From Australimonas brisbanensis (GTDB lineage: Bacteria > Chloroflexota > Dehalococcoidia > Lucifugimonadales > Australimonadaceae): a stretch of DNA of 64,000 nt. The position numbers were made by a program, and so were the translations under genes. Shown piece by piece: positions 38,496 through 45,979 of this stretch. The notes beneath the pieces were generated by a model that saw only the letters and a list, made by a program, of their open reading frames with translations, was not told the origin of the DNA and did not search any database. Position 1 is the stretch's first letter. Each line of letters begins with the position of its first letter. Where the stretch lies: positions 6,830 to 70,829 of the forward strand of contig JAYQTA010000011.1 in NCBI GenBank assembly GCA_038147155.1. The letters are read 5' to 3'.

Positions 38496-38856
38496 GGCGC
38501 GCCACGCCCGCGCCAGGGGAAACCGTAACACTCCTGTAACCAAACGTTCACGCCATCACTACCGTTCTCTCGGTGCGGTTGGGTATCCTGCGTGTGCGCA
38601 CAGCATTCAGGCTGTACGGTCTGCCCCTTGGGTTTCCGGAGACGTGCCGCCTCCTGTACCAGGGCCTGGGGAGGCGGTCGGTGCGGCACCCGCCCCAACC
38701 TCCCCAGGCACCTGTTCCAAACCCCGGCGCGCCTCCACGACCGCCCGCTCGGCGTTTCCCGCCTGTACCCTGACGTACCTCCTTCCTTCCGCGCCCCCCT
38801 CCATGAACCGGGCGGCCCAACCGCCCCAACACGCGAGTGGATGAGGAGGTGTGGTG
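38496..38856. other. 361-base gap with strong inverted repeats before the PDZ gene
   Basis: No gene seen. A perfect ten-pair inverted repeat CCTGGGGAGG (38665-38674) / CCTCCCCAGG (38699-38708) encloses a smaller hairpin GGTG-CGG-CACC. A second hairpin GGGCGG-CCCAA-CCGCCC lies near 38810-38826. The left part has GTAACACTCCTGTAAC and a TATCCT -10-like box at 38584-38589. It could be a long structured leader of the PDZ gene or a small RNA; no known family is recognised. Confidence 0.45.
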
Positions 38857-39828
38857 ATGCGGACGAAGCGTGTGATGCTGGTGCTCATGGCGGCGCTGGC
38901 GCTGACGGTATCGGCGGTGGGGGTGGCCTTCGCCTCGCCCTGTGGCCAGGAGGCGGCCTCCGACGCCGCCACGGATGCGGCGGTCCGGCCCGCCAAGCCC
39001 AGCGCCGGGCTGGTGCTGGTGCCGTTGACCGAGGGCATCAAGAAGGTGCTGGGTTTGCCGGAGGACCTGTCCGGCGCGGCCGTCGCAGGCTCCCTGCCCG
39101 ACAGCCCCGCCCAGGCGGCGGGGATTGTGCGCGGTGACGTGGTTATCGCGGTGGACGGGGAGGACGTGGACAGCCCCCGCGCCGTGGCCGCGGCCATCGG
39201 TGCCCACGCGGCAGGCGAGAGTGGGGTGCTGACCATCGTGCGTGACGGTGAGCGTCAGCAGGTCACGCTGGTGCTGGGCGAGGAGCCCGAGCGCGAGAAG
39301 CCGGAGTGGCTGCGCAATCTGCACCAGCTGCTGTGTTCCTACCCCAACATCGGCGAGGCCTCCATCACCCTGGTGGACGATGAGGGCAACCCCACGCTCT
39401 ACCACGCCGTGGTGGGCACGGTGGTCAGCGTGGAGGGCGACGTGCTGACCTACGCGTCCAAGACCGGCGCCACCCTCACGGTCAGCGTGGGTGAGGACGT
39501 GGTGGTGGTGAAGGGCGGCTACCGGGTGGAGCTGGGCCGTCTGCAGGCCGGCGACCCGGTGGCGGTGCTGGAGGTGGACGGTGAGCTGAAGGCCGTGGCG
39601 GCGGGCAAGATCGCCGACCCCGCGCCCCGCCCGCACGTGCGTCCCACCGACGCGCCGGTGAACCCGCGCCGGGGCATCGTGGATGAGTTCCGCAAGAACA
39701 CCCAGCAGATCCGCGAGGAACTGCGCGGCGGTGAGGATGCGGCCGAGCGCGTGGAGAAGATCCGCGAGCAGATCCAGCGCCTTCAGGAGCGCCTGAACCA
39801 GGCCAACGAGCAGGGTGACGCCGCCTAG
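38857..39828 (+). CDS. secreted PDZ-domain protein with C-terminal coiled coil
   Basis: 323 residues. A signal peptide (MRTKRVMLVLMAALALTVSAVGVAFAS) ends just before a cysteine. A PDZ domain follows at about 45-140 (GAAVAGSLPDSPAQAAGIVRGDVVIAVDGEDV), then a beta-rich domain of unknown type (VVGTVVSVEGDVLTYAS), then a Glu/Arg/Gln-rich coiled coil (IREQIQRLQERLNQANE). No protease domain is present, so it may be a periplasm-side adaptor or scaffold. GAGGAGG lies eight bases before the ATG at 38857. A strong terminator follows. Confidence 0.82.
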   Translation: MRTKRVMLVLMAALALTVSAVGVAFASPCGQEAASDAATDAAVRPAKPSAGLVLVPLTEGIKKVLGLPEDLSGAAVAGSLPDSPAQAAGIVRGDVVIAVDGEDVDSPRAVAAAIGAHAAGESGVLTIVRDGERQQVTLVLGEEPEREKPEWLRNLHQLLCSYPNIGEASITLVDDEGNPTLYHAVVGTVVSVEGDVLTYASKTGATLTVSVGEDVVVVKGGYRVELGRLQAGDPVAVLEVDGELKAVAAGKIADPAPRPHVRPTDAPVNPRRGIVDEFRKNTQQIREELRGGEDAAERVEKIREQIQRLQERLNQANEQGDAA

Positions 39829-39855
39829 GCCAACGCGCCAGAGCGACTCACGCAC

Positions 39856-39885
39856 CGAGGCCCCCGGCATCTGCCGGGGGCCTCG
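39856..39885. terminator. strong bidirectional terminator
   Basis: CGAGGCCCCCGGC-ATCT-GCCGGGGGCCTCG, 13 perfect pairs with a four-base loop, between the convergent PDZ gene (plus) and mec (minus). A weak T-containing tract GTCGTT follows on the plus strand. Confidence 0.8.
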
Positions 39886-39909
39886 TCGTTGCACGCAGGG
39901 GGGCGGGGG

Positions 39910-40305
39910 TCAGTTCACCACGGTGATCGGCTCCTCGGTGACCGAGCCCAGGTCGATGGTGTAGAGGCGCACGTCGGGGTGCTCCTTGTCCATCAGCGAG
40001 ACCAGCAGGTAGTAGCCGGGCCAGTTCTCCGCCAACCGGATGTCCGTGTTGGACGGGCGGGCCGGGGAGTGGGTGTGGGAGTGGTAGAACACCTCCACCG
40101 CGCCCAGGTCCTCGATCTTGCGCATGGTGAGCATGTGCTCCTTGGCGTCGAACTGGTAGCGGTAGGGGAACGGTGTGGCGTTGGCGATGCGGAAGTGGGC
40201 GATGACGCGCCCGTCCTTGGCCGCCAGGGCCCCGCAGCACTCGTTGGGGTCGTCCTCGCGAGCGTGCTGAACCATGGCGTCGATGAACTGTTGGGGTATC
40301 TCCAC
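39910..40305 (-). CDS. mec: Mec-type JAMM metalloprotease (CysO-cysteine hydrolase)
   Basis: 131-residue Mov34/MPN/PAD-1 protein. All JAMM ligands are present: Glu22 (NECCG), His76 and His78 (YHSHTHS), Ser86 and Asp89 (SNTD), exactly HxH-x7-S-x2-D. In mycobacteria the homologous Mec releases cysteine from the CysO-cysteine adduct made by CysM; that role is inferred here because a CysM of that type and an E1 lie at 13.4-15.2 kb. The GTG start at 40305 has GGAGGA five bases upstream. It is 32 bases downstream of selD and probably co-transcribed. Alternative: a protease for another ubiquitin-fold carrier. Confidence 0.87.
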   Translation of the reverse strand: MEIPQQFIDAMVQHAREDDPNECCGALAAKDGRVIAHFRIANATPFPYRYQFDAKEHMLTMRKIEDLGAVEVFYHSHTHSPARPSNTDIRLAENWPGYYLLVSLMDKEHPDVRLYTIDLGSVTEEPITVVN

Positions 40306-40337
40306 GGGGTCCTCCGTCTGCGTTGGCTCTCTTCGGG

Positions 40338-41411
40338 TTAGGGCTCCACGATGATGACATCGGGTGGGGCCCCGGTCATGTTGGTCAGGTCCGTGCGCAC
40401 GCGCACCTCGCCGATGACGGCACCGGCCACATCGCGCGTGCCCAGCTCCTGGAGCAGCGCAGAGAGGCGCTCCGCCGGGACGCTGATGAGCAGCCCGCCG
40501 GAGGTCTGCGCATCCGCCAGGATCAGCTGCTCCACCTCGCTGATGGACGGCGCGAAGCGCACGCTCCCGCGCGCCGTCTCCAGGTTGTTGCGGGTGCCAC
40601 CGGGCACCACCCCGCGCTCGGCCAGCTCCCGCACCCCGGCCAGCAGGGGCACCGCCGCCAGGCGCAGGTGCGCCTCGCAACCGGACGCGCGCATCATGGG
40701 CAGCAGGTGCCCCAGCAGGCCGAAGCCGGTCACGTCGGTGGCGGCGCTGACGCCCACCGCATCCATCGCCTCGGCCCCAGCGCGGTTGAGCGTGCGCATC
40801 ACCGTCACGGCCCCCGCCAGCGTGGCGGCGTCGGTCATGTCGGCTCGGGCGGCGGTGGTGATGATGCCGGAGCCCAGCGGCTTGGTGAGTACCAGCACAT
40901 CGCCCGCTCGCGCCTTGGCGTTGGAGATGATGGCATCGGGCGCCACCGTCCCGGTGACGGCCATCCCATACTTGGGCTCGCGGTCCTTCACCGTGTGTCC
41001 CCCGCCGATGACCACCCCCGCCTCCCGCGCCGCATCCGACCCGCCTCGCAGGATCTGAGCAAGCACGCTCCTGGGGTGGTCCTCCGGGAAGCACACCAGG
41101 TTCAGCGCCAGCAGGGGCGTTCCGCCCATGGCGTACACGTCCGAGAAGGCGTTGACCGCGGCGATGTAGCCGAACTCGTAGGGGTCGTCCACGATGGGGG
41201 GGAAGAAGTCTACCGTCTGCACCACGCACAGATCGGGCGTGAGGCGGTAGACGGCGGCGTCGTCGCCCGTGTTGAAGCCCACGAGCAGGTCGGGGTGCTG
41301 CACGTGGGGCAGGTGGCGCAGGACCTCGCCGAGGTCCTCAGGTGAGAACTTGCCCGCTCAGCCGGCGCAGGTGGCCAGGCTGGTCAGGCGTGGAGGGGTT
41401 TTCTCGTTCAT
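40338..41411 (-). CDS. selD: selenophosphate synthase SelD, itself a selenoprotein
   Basis: Makes monoselenophosphate from selenide and ATP, the selenium donor for Sec-tRNA. 357 residues when the TGA at 41360-41358 is read as selenocysteine. The N-terminus reads MNEKTPPRLTSLATCAG-U18-AGKF, matching the family pattern in which Cys or Sec sits three residues before the catalytic lysine (Lys21). The ATP-binding block VGFNTGDDAAVY follows, then FFPPIVDDPYEFG and IGGGHTVKDREPKYG. A reading that stops at the TGA would begin near 41303 and lose the active site. A SECIS-like hairpin lies 19 bases after the TGA. No Shine-Dalgarno is seen: TATAAT lies nine bases before the ATG. mec follows. Confidence 0.9.
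41320..41360 (-). promoter_or_regulatory. SECIS-like hairpin of selD
   Basis: From the TGA (41360-41358), 19 bases lead to AGGACCTC-GGC-GAGGTCCT (41338-41320): eight perfect pairs, three-base loop beginning with GG, loop 27 bases after the TGA. This fits the published bacterial SECIS pattern as I recall it (loop 16-37 bases from UGA, G in the first two loop positions). Confidence 0.75.
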
Positions 41412-41420
41412 GATGGCCCG

Positions 41421-41430
41421 ATTATAGAAT
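41421..41430. promoter_or_regulatory. overlapping divergent -10 boxes for selD and the 41489 gene
   Basis: TATAAT on the minus strand (41426-41421) points to selD, and TAGAAT on the plus strand (41425-41430) points to the small gene at 41489. They share two base pairs, so only one promoter could be occupied at a time. -35 boxes are not convincing. Confidence 0.45.
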
Positions 41431-41488
41431 CAGCGCACCGGCGGCGTTGTCGGTACGCTGACGCTCCGGAACGGTCAGGAGGTGCATG

Positions 41489-41737
41489 ATGGCCCACGGC
41501 ATCACGGTGAAGGACATGGCGGGCGGCTCGCGGGTCGAGATCCGCGCTCAGAACCAGGCGGGGGTGGTCTACGCAACGCCGGCCGAGGCCTCCTGGGTGG
41601 CCGCGCCCGAGCAGCTGGCAGCCCACGCGCTGGCGGGGTTCCTCAACGACCTCACCCAGGATGCCTCCCCCGCCGTGCGGGGTCTGATGGCCAAGTGGGG
41701 TATCGCCTACCGGCCGCTGCCGTTGGAGGAGGCTTAG
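41489..41737 (+). CDS. small conserved-looking hypothetical protein
   Basis: 82 residues, MAHGITVKDMAGGSRVEIRA with an N-terminal beta-rich half and a helical half (LAAHALAGFLNDLTQD, then AVRGLMAKWGIAYRPLPLEEA). AGGAGG lies six bases before the ATG at 41489, and a terminator follows, so it is very likely a real gene. It was checked as a possible CysO-type sulfur carrier and rejected because it lacks a C-terminal GlyGly. Function unknown. Confidence 0.75.
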   Translation: MAHGITVKDMAGGSRVEIRAQNQAGVVYATPAEASWVAAPEQLAAHALAGFLNDLTQDASPAVRGLMAKWGIAYRPLPLEEA

Positions 41738-41744
41738 CAAGCCC

Positions 41745-41775
41745 AGAGCCCGGCCAACTGGCCGGGCTCTTTCTT
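41745..41775. terminator. intrinsic terminator between the 41489 gene and ftsH
   Basis: AGAGCCCGGCC-AACT-GGCCGGGCTCT, 11 perfect pairs, followed by TTCTT on the plus strand. It separates the convergent small gene and ftsH. Confidence 0.85.
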
Positions 41776-41790
41776 GCGGTGCGTGCTTCC

Positions 41791-43650
41791 CTAGGCGGGT
41801 GAGGGGACGGCCTCGCCCAGGGGCGGGGCCTCGGACTCGAAGAGCTGGGTGAGCTCATCGCCCTCCACCGTCTCGTGCTGCATCAGGTAGCGGGCGATCT
41901 GCGTCAGCTTGGATGCGTTGGTCTGGAGCAGGCTCTTACATCGGTTGTAGGCGTCCGAGATGATGTGCTGGACGGCCTCGTCGATCTCCTGCGCCACCTT
42001 CTCCGAGTAGTCGCGCTGCTCGGAGATCTCGCGGCCCAGGAAGACCATGTCCTCCCGCTTGCCGAAGGTGCGGGGCGGGAGTTCGGAGCCCATGGCGTAG
42101 CGCGTGACCATGGCCTTGGCCAGGGCGGTCACCCGCTCCAGGTCGTTGGCCGCGCCCGTGGTCACCTCGCCGAAGGTCAACTCCTCCGCCACGCGCCCGC
42201 CCAGGGCCATGGCGATGTTGTCCATGAGCTGGGGCTTGGTGGCGAACATGCGGTCCTCTTCGGGCAGCGACTTGGTGTACCCGGCCGCCATGCCCCGCGA
42301 GACGATCGAGATCTTGGCTACTGGGTCGGCGTGCTCCAGCAGGTGGCCCACCAGGGCGTGGCCGCCCTCGTGGAAGGCAACGATCTCCTTCTCCCGCTGG
42401 CTGATCACGCGGGTTCGCCGCTCCGGGCCCATGGTGACCCGGTCCACGGACTCCAGCAGCTCCTCGGCGCCGATCTCCTTCTTGGAGCGGCGGGCAGCCA
42501 GGATGGCGCCCTCGTTCACCAGGTTGGCCAGGTCCGCGCCGGAGAAGCCGGGCGTCTGACGGGCCAGGTACTCCACGTCCACGTCGGCGGCCAGGGGCTT
42601 GCCCTTCAGGTGCACGCCCAGGATGGACTTGCGCCCGTTGATGTCGGGCAGGTCCAGCACCACGCGCCGGTCGAAGCGGCCGGGGCGTAGCAGCGCCGGG
42701 TCCAGGATGTCCGGGCGGTTGGTGGCGGCGATGACGATGACGTTGGTGGAGGTGTCGAAGCCGTCCATCTCCACCAGGATCTGGTTGAGGGTCTGCTCGC
42801 GTTCATCGTGTCCGCCGCCCAGGCCCGCGCCACGGTGGCGGCCCACGGCGTCAATCTCGTCCACGAAGACGATGGATGGGGCGTTGCGCTTGGCCTGGTC
42901 GAACAGGTCTCGCACGCGGGACGCACCCACGCCCACGAACATCTCCACGAACTCGGAGCCGGAGATGGAGAAGAAGGGCACGCCCGCCTCACCGGCCACG
43001 GCGCGGGAGAGGAGCGTCTTGCCCGTCCCGGGCGGGCCCACCATGAGCACGCCCTTGGGGATGTGGGCACCCAGGGAGAGGAAGCGCTCGGGGAACTTGA
43101 GGAACTCCACCACCTCCTGCAGTTCCGCCTTGGACTCCTCCACCCCCGCCACGTCTGCGAAGGTCACGGTGGGACGGTTCCCGGCCACCATTCGGGCGCG
43201 GGAGCGCCCGAAGCCCATGGTCTGGTTATTGGAACCCTGGGCCTGGCGCATCATGAACAGGAGGATGCCGCCGAAGAAGATCAGCGGCAGGAACTGGAGC
43301 AGCACGCTGAACACGGTGCCCAGGCTGCCCGACTGGTGCACGGAGACGGCGATGCCCTTCTCCGCCGGGTTGATGCCCGCTGCCTCCAGGATGGCGAAGA
43401 CGCTGGTGCCGGGCTCCTTGGTGGCGGTGAGCCGTGAGGAGGGGTCGGAGCGCGGGGTCACCACCAGCGTGTCACCGTCCACCTCGATGGAGGTGATCTC
43501 CCCGGCCTGCGCCATGTTGATGACGGTGGTCAGGTCGGTCTGGGCGGTGTTGCCCCCCGGCGAGAAGAGGGTGAACAGGATGGCGATGACCGCCACTCCG
43601 ATGATGAGCCAGATGAACAGGTTGCCGAGCCACTTGCTGTTGTTGGTCAT
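41791..43650 (-). CDS. ftsH: ATP-dependent zinc metalloprotease FtsH
   Basis: Membrane-anchored AAA+ protease for membrane-protein quality control. 619 residues. Seen: two N-terminal membrane helices (about 9-29 and 113-133), Walker A GPPGTGKT (205-212), DEID (264-267), SRH region ATNRPDILDPALLRPGRFDRR, and zinc site HEGGH (427-431), the usual HEAGH with one conservative change. A Pro/Ala end follows. It ends at the shared terminator. The ATG at 43650 has GAGGA about four bases upstream. Confidence 0.96.
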   Translation of the reverse strand: MTNNSKWLGNLFIWLIIGVAVIAILFTLFSPGGNTAQTDLTTVINMAQAGEITSIEVDGDTLVVTPRSDPSSRLTATKEPGTSVFAILEAAGINPAEKGIAVSVHQSGSLGTVFSVLLQFLPLIFFGGILLFMMRQAQGSNNQTMGFGRSRARMVAGNRPTVTFADVAGVEESKAELQEVVEFLKFPERFLSLGAHIPKGVLMVGPPGTGKTLLSRAVAGEAGVPFFSISGSEFVEMFVGVGASRVRDLFDQAKRNAPSIVFVDEIDAVGRHRGAGLGGGHDEREQTLNQILVEMDGFDTSTNVIVIAATNRPDILDPALLRPGRFDRRVVLDLPDINGRKSILGVHLKGKPLAADVDVEYLARQTPGFSGADLANLVNEGAILAARRSKKEIGAEELLESVDRVTMGPERRTRVISQREKEIVAFHEGGHALVGHLLEHADPVAKISIVSRGMAAGYTKSLPEEDRMFATKPQLMDNIAMALGGRVAEELTFGEVTTGAANDLERVTALAKAMVTRYAMGSELPPRTFGKREDMVFLGREISEQRDYSEKVAQEIDEAVQHIISDAYNRCKSLLQTNASKLTQIARYLMQHETVEGDELTQLFESEAPPLGEAVPSPA

Positions 43651-43769
43651 TGGTCCTCTGTGCGGCGAGCGCGCGAGCCGCGATCGCGTTCACTGCTCAC
43701 AGGGTACCCCACCCGCACGCGCGTGCGCAAAAACCGCATCGGGCAGCCCGCTGCGTGTCGCCCTTCGCG

Positions 43770-43798
43770 TTGACACCCCCTGAGGGCCTCCCTAGAAT
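43770..43798 (+). promoter_or_regulatory. strong promoter of the GreA-like fusion gene
   Basis: TTGACA (43770-43775), a 17-bp spacer and TAGAAT (43793-43798): the best sigma-70 match in the window. The GTG start follows about 48 bases later. Confidence 0.8.
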
Positions 43799-43846
43799 CG
43801 AAATCAATGGCCGTTGGCGATGGCCAGCGGCCGGGGGAGGACCAAC

Positions 43847-44629
43847 GTGACGCTCGCTGAGGCGGTGGCCCACTATCTCGCGTCGGTGGCTCACAAGGCC
43901 AATGCCTACAGCCATCAGGAGTTGCATCGCTTCGCCCGGGCCATCGGCCTGGAGCGCGAGGTGGCGACCCTCAACCCACCGGAGGTGGCCGCCTACGCCG
44001 AGGGCGTGGTCGCGGCGGGGGGCGACGTGCATGGCCGCCTCAGCCCGGTGAAGGACTTCCTGACCCACCTGAAGAAGAAGGGGCACTCCACCCACTCCCT
44101 GGCCTCCCACGTGAAGATCCCCCGCGCCAACCTGCGCGCCGCCGCCGCCGCCTCTCAGGCGGCTGCCTTCGAGACGATCCCCATGACCGCCGAGGGCATC
44201 GCCGCCCTGCGCGAGGAGATGGAGGGCCTGAAGGCCTCCCGAGTGGACATCGTCGAGGCGATCCGCATCGCCGCAGCCGACAAGGACTTCCGGGAGAACG
44301 CCCCGCTGGACGCGGCCAAGGACCAGCAGGGCCAGACCGAGGCCCGCATCCGCGAGTTGGAGGAGACGCTGCGTCACGCCGTCCTCATCGAGGACAAGAA
44401 GACCTCGCGCGGCGCGCGCATCGGCTCCGTCGTCATCGTGGAGGACGCGGCCAGCGGCAAGTCGTTCACCTACACCCTGGTGGCCACCACTGAGGCCGAC
44501 CCGGTGGCGGGCAAGCTGTCCGTGGACTCCCCCGTGGGCAAGGCATTGTTCGGGGCCACCTCCGGCAAGCAGGTGACGGTGCAGGCGCCCAAGGGCGACC
44601 GCCACTACAAGGTCACCGCCGTCAAGTGA
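43847..44629 (+). CDS. GreA/GreB-like elongation factor with an integrase-like N-terminal domain
   Basis: 260 residues from a GTG at 43847, with GGGGGAGG six bases upstream. The C-terminal 150 residues follow GreA: a coiled coil around DFRENAPLDAAKDQQGQTEARI (acidic tip) and the FKBP-like domain with SPVGKALFGATSGKQVTVQAPKG. The N-terminal 105 residues (TLAEAVAHYLASVAHKANAYSHQELHRFARAIG, then PVKDFLTHLKKKGHST) resemble the SAM-like core-binding domain of tyrosine recombinases, which binds DNA. Normal GreA is about 158 residues. I infer a DNA-tethered Gre factor. The alternative is a Gre-fold regulator that competes for the RNA polymerase secondary channel. Confidence 0.82.
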   Translation: MTLAEAVAHYLASVAHKANAYSHQELHRFARAIGLEREVATLNPPEVAAYAEGVVAAGGDVHGRLSPVKDFLTHLKKKGHSTHSLASHVKIPRANLRAAAAASQAAAFETIPMTAEGIAALREEMEGLKASRVDIVEAIRIAAADKDFRENAPLDAAKDQQGQTEARIRELEETLRHAVLIEDKKTSRGARIGSVVIVEDAASGKSFTYTLVATTEADPVAGKLSVDSPVGKALFGATSGKQVTVQAPKGDRHYKVTAVK

Positions 44630-44654
44630 GCCCCGTCCCCGTCCGGAGGCGTCC

Positions 44655-45674
44655 GTGAGCCTGCTGCGCCGCCTGCTACCTCCCCTCCCCTTCTACCGGC
44701 GCCTGGTGCGTCCGTGGCTGTTCCGGCTGGAGCCGGAGCGCGCCCAGCGCGTGGCTGATGCGGCCCTCGCCGCCCGGCCCCTCTGGAGGGCCATGGCCCC
44801 CGCTCCCGCCTCCATCGCCGCCCCCACCGAACTGAGCGGCATCCCCCTGCGCAATCCGCTGGGCCTGGCGGCGGGGCTGGACAAGCGCTGCGCCTACCTG
44901 GGCAGCCTGGGCCACCTGGGCTTCGGGTACGTGGTGGGCGGGACTGTCACCCGCCACCCCCGGCCCGGCAACCCGCGTCCACGGGTGCTGCGGGAGGTGC
45001 CCCGGCGCTCTCTCATCAACGCGTTGGGCTTCCCCTCCGAGGGGCTGGAGGCCGCCGTTGCCCACCTGTCTGCGCTGACCGACCGTCCCGCCCGCGTGCT
45101 GGTGAGCACGGCGGCGCTGGAGGAGGCGGAGACCGTCGAGTGCCTGGAGGCGCTGGAGCCGTGGGTGGACGGGGTGGAGTTGAACATCTCCTCTCCCAAC
45201 ACGGCGGGTCTGCGCCGCTTCCAGGAGCCGGGTGCCCTGCGTGGGCTGCTGGAGCTGCTCAACGCCAAGCGCACCAAGCCGCTGTTCATCAAGCTGCCGC
45301 CCTATACCGACGATGCGGGCCGCGAGAGCGTGCTCGGCCTGCTGCGGGTGTGCCGGGAGACGGGCGTCTCCGGCGTGACGGCCATCAACACCGTGCCCGT
45401 GGAGGACACGCGTCTGGCCATGGGCCGGGGTGGGCTGTCTGGTGCCGCCATCACCCCTCACATGCTGCGTATCATCCCTGAGCTGCGTGCCGAGGCGGGG
45501 CCGGACATGGCCATCAACGCTTGCGGCGGGGTGGGCTCGGCGCAGGACGCCCTGGCGGCGCTGGAGGCGGGCGCAGACACGGTGCAACTCTACTCGGCCA
45601 TGGTGTACGAGGGGCCGGGGCTCATCGCCCGCATCGCCCAGGGCATCGCTGCCGCCCGCCGGAGCGAGAGCTGA
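44655..45674 (+). CDS. pyrD: dihydroorotate dehydrogenase, class 2 (quinone)
   Basis: Oxidises dihydroorotate to orotate with FMN, passing electrons to quinone at the membrane. 339 residues. Seen: the N-terminal membrane-associating helices (FYRRLVRPWLFRLEPERAQ), NPLGLAAGLDK, the FMN/substrate block ELNISSPNTAGLR with a catalytic serine region, FIKLPPY (usually VKIAPD) and the C-terminal GGVGSAQDALAALEAGADTVQLYSA. The GTG start at 44655 has GGAGG about six bases upstream. It lies 25 bases after the Gre-like gene. Confidence 0.93.
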   Translation: MSLLRRLLPPLPFYRRLVRPWLFRLEPERAQRVADAALAARPLWRAMAPAPASIAAPTELSGIPLRNPLGLAAGLDKRCAYLGSLGHLGFGYVVGGTVTRHPRPGNPRPRVLREVPRRSLINALGFPSEGLEAAVAHLSALTDRPARVLVSTAALEEAETVECLEALEPWVDGVELNISSPNTAGLRRFQEPGALRGLLELLNAKRTKPLFIKLPPYTDDAGRESVLGLLRVCRETGVSGVTAINTVPVEDTRLAMGRGGLSGAAITPHMLRIIPELRAEAGPDMAINACGGVGSAQDALAALEAGADTVQLYSAMVYEGPGLIARIAQGIAAARRSES

Positions 45675-45976
45675 TGGCCTCGGCCCGTGAGCAGGCACAG
45701 GAGCAGCTGGCCGGGCTCGGCCCGCTGCGCCAGCTGGCCGCAGAGCTGCGCGCCTACCCGCTGCGGCTGCTGGAGCAGGTGACCTCCCAGGCCGACGCGC
45801 GGGGTGGGGCCGTGCCCGACCACCTGCTGCGCCTCGACCCCTTCCTGGGGGAGGCCTCCCTGCGGGCGCTGGTGGAGGGAGGGTACCTCTCGCGCGAGGC
45901 GGGCGAGCGGGCGATCTTCGTCTACGCCCCCACCGCGGAGGGCCGCGCGCTGGTGCAGCGCGCCAACGGCGGGTAG
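45674..45976 (+). CDS. hypothetical protein, possible winged-helix fold
   Basis: 100 residues. The ATG shares its A with the pyrD stop (TGATG), so translation is coupled. Ala/Leu/Arg-rich N-terminal helix, then DHLLRLDPFLGEASLRALVEGGYLSREAGERAIFVYAPTAEGRALV, which resembles a helix-turn-helix plus wing. Not recognised as any named family. It converges on the gene at 45980. Confidence 0.7.
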   Translation: MASAREQAQEQLAGLGPLRQLAAELRAYPLRLLEQVTSQADARGGAVPDHLLRLDPFLGEASLRALVEGGYLSREAGERAIFVYAPTAEGRALVQRANGG

Positions 45977-45979
45977 CCG

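Noticed and set aside
38660..38710. A 4.5S/SRP RNA gene in the structured gap.
   Set aside because: The conserved apical sequence with the GGAAG-type loop is absent.
41303..41411. A pseudogene explanation for the stop codon near the start of selD.
   Set aside because: The TGA lies at the exact position of the family's Cys/Sec, the frame on both sides is conserved, and a SECIS-like hairpin follows.
41489..41737. The 82-residue protein as the missing CysO-type sulfur carrier.
   Set aside because: It ends LPLEEA, with no C-terminal GlyGly needed for thiocarboxylation.
42360..42380. HEGGH instead of HEAGH in FtsH as a sign of an inactive protease.
   Set aside because: Both zinc histidines and the catalytic Glu are kept; the Ala-to-Gly change is conservative.
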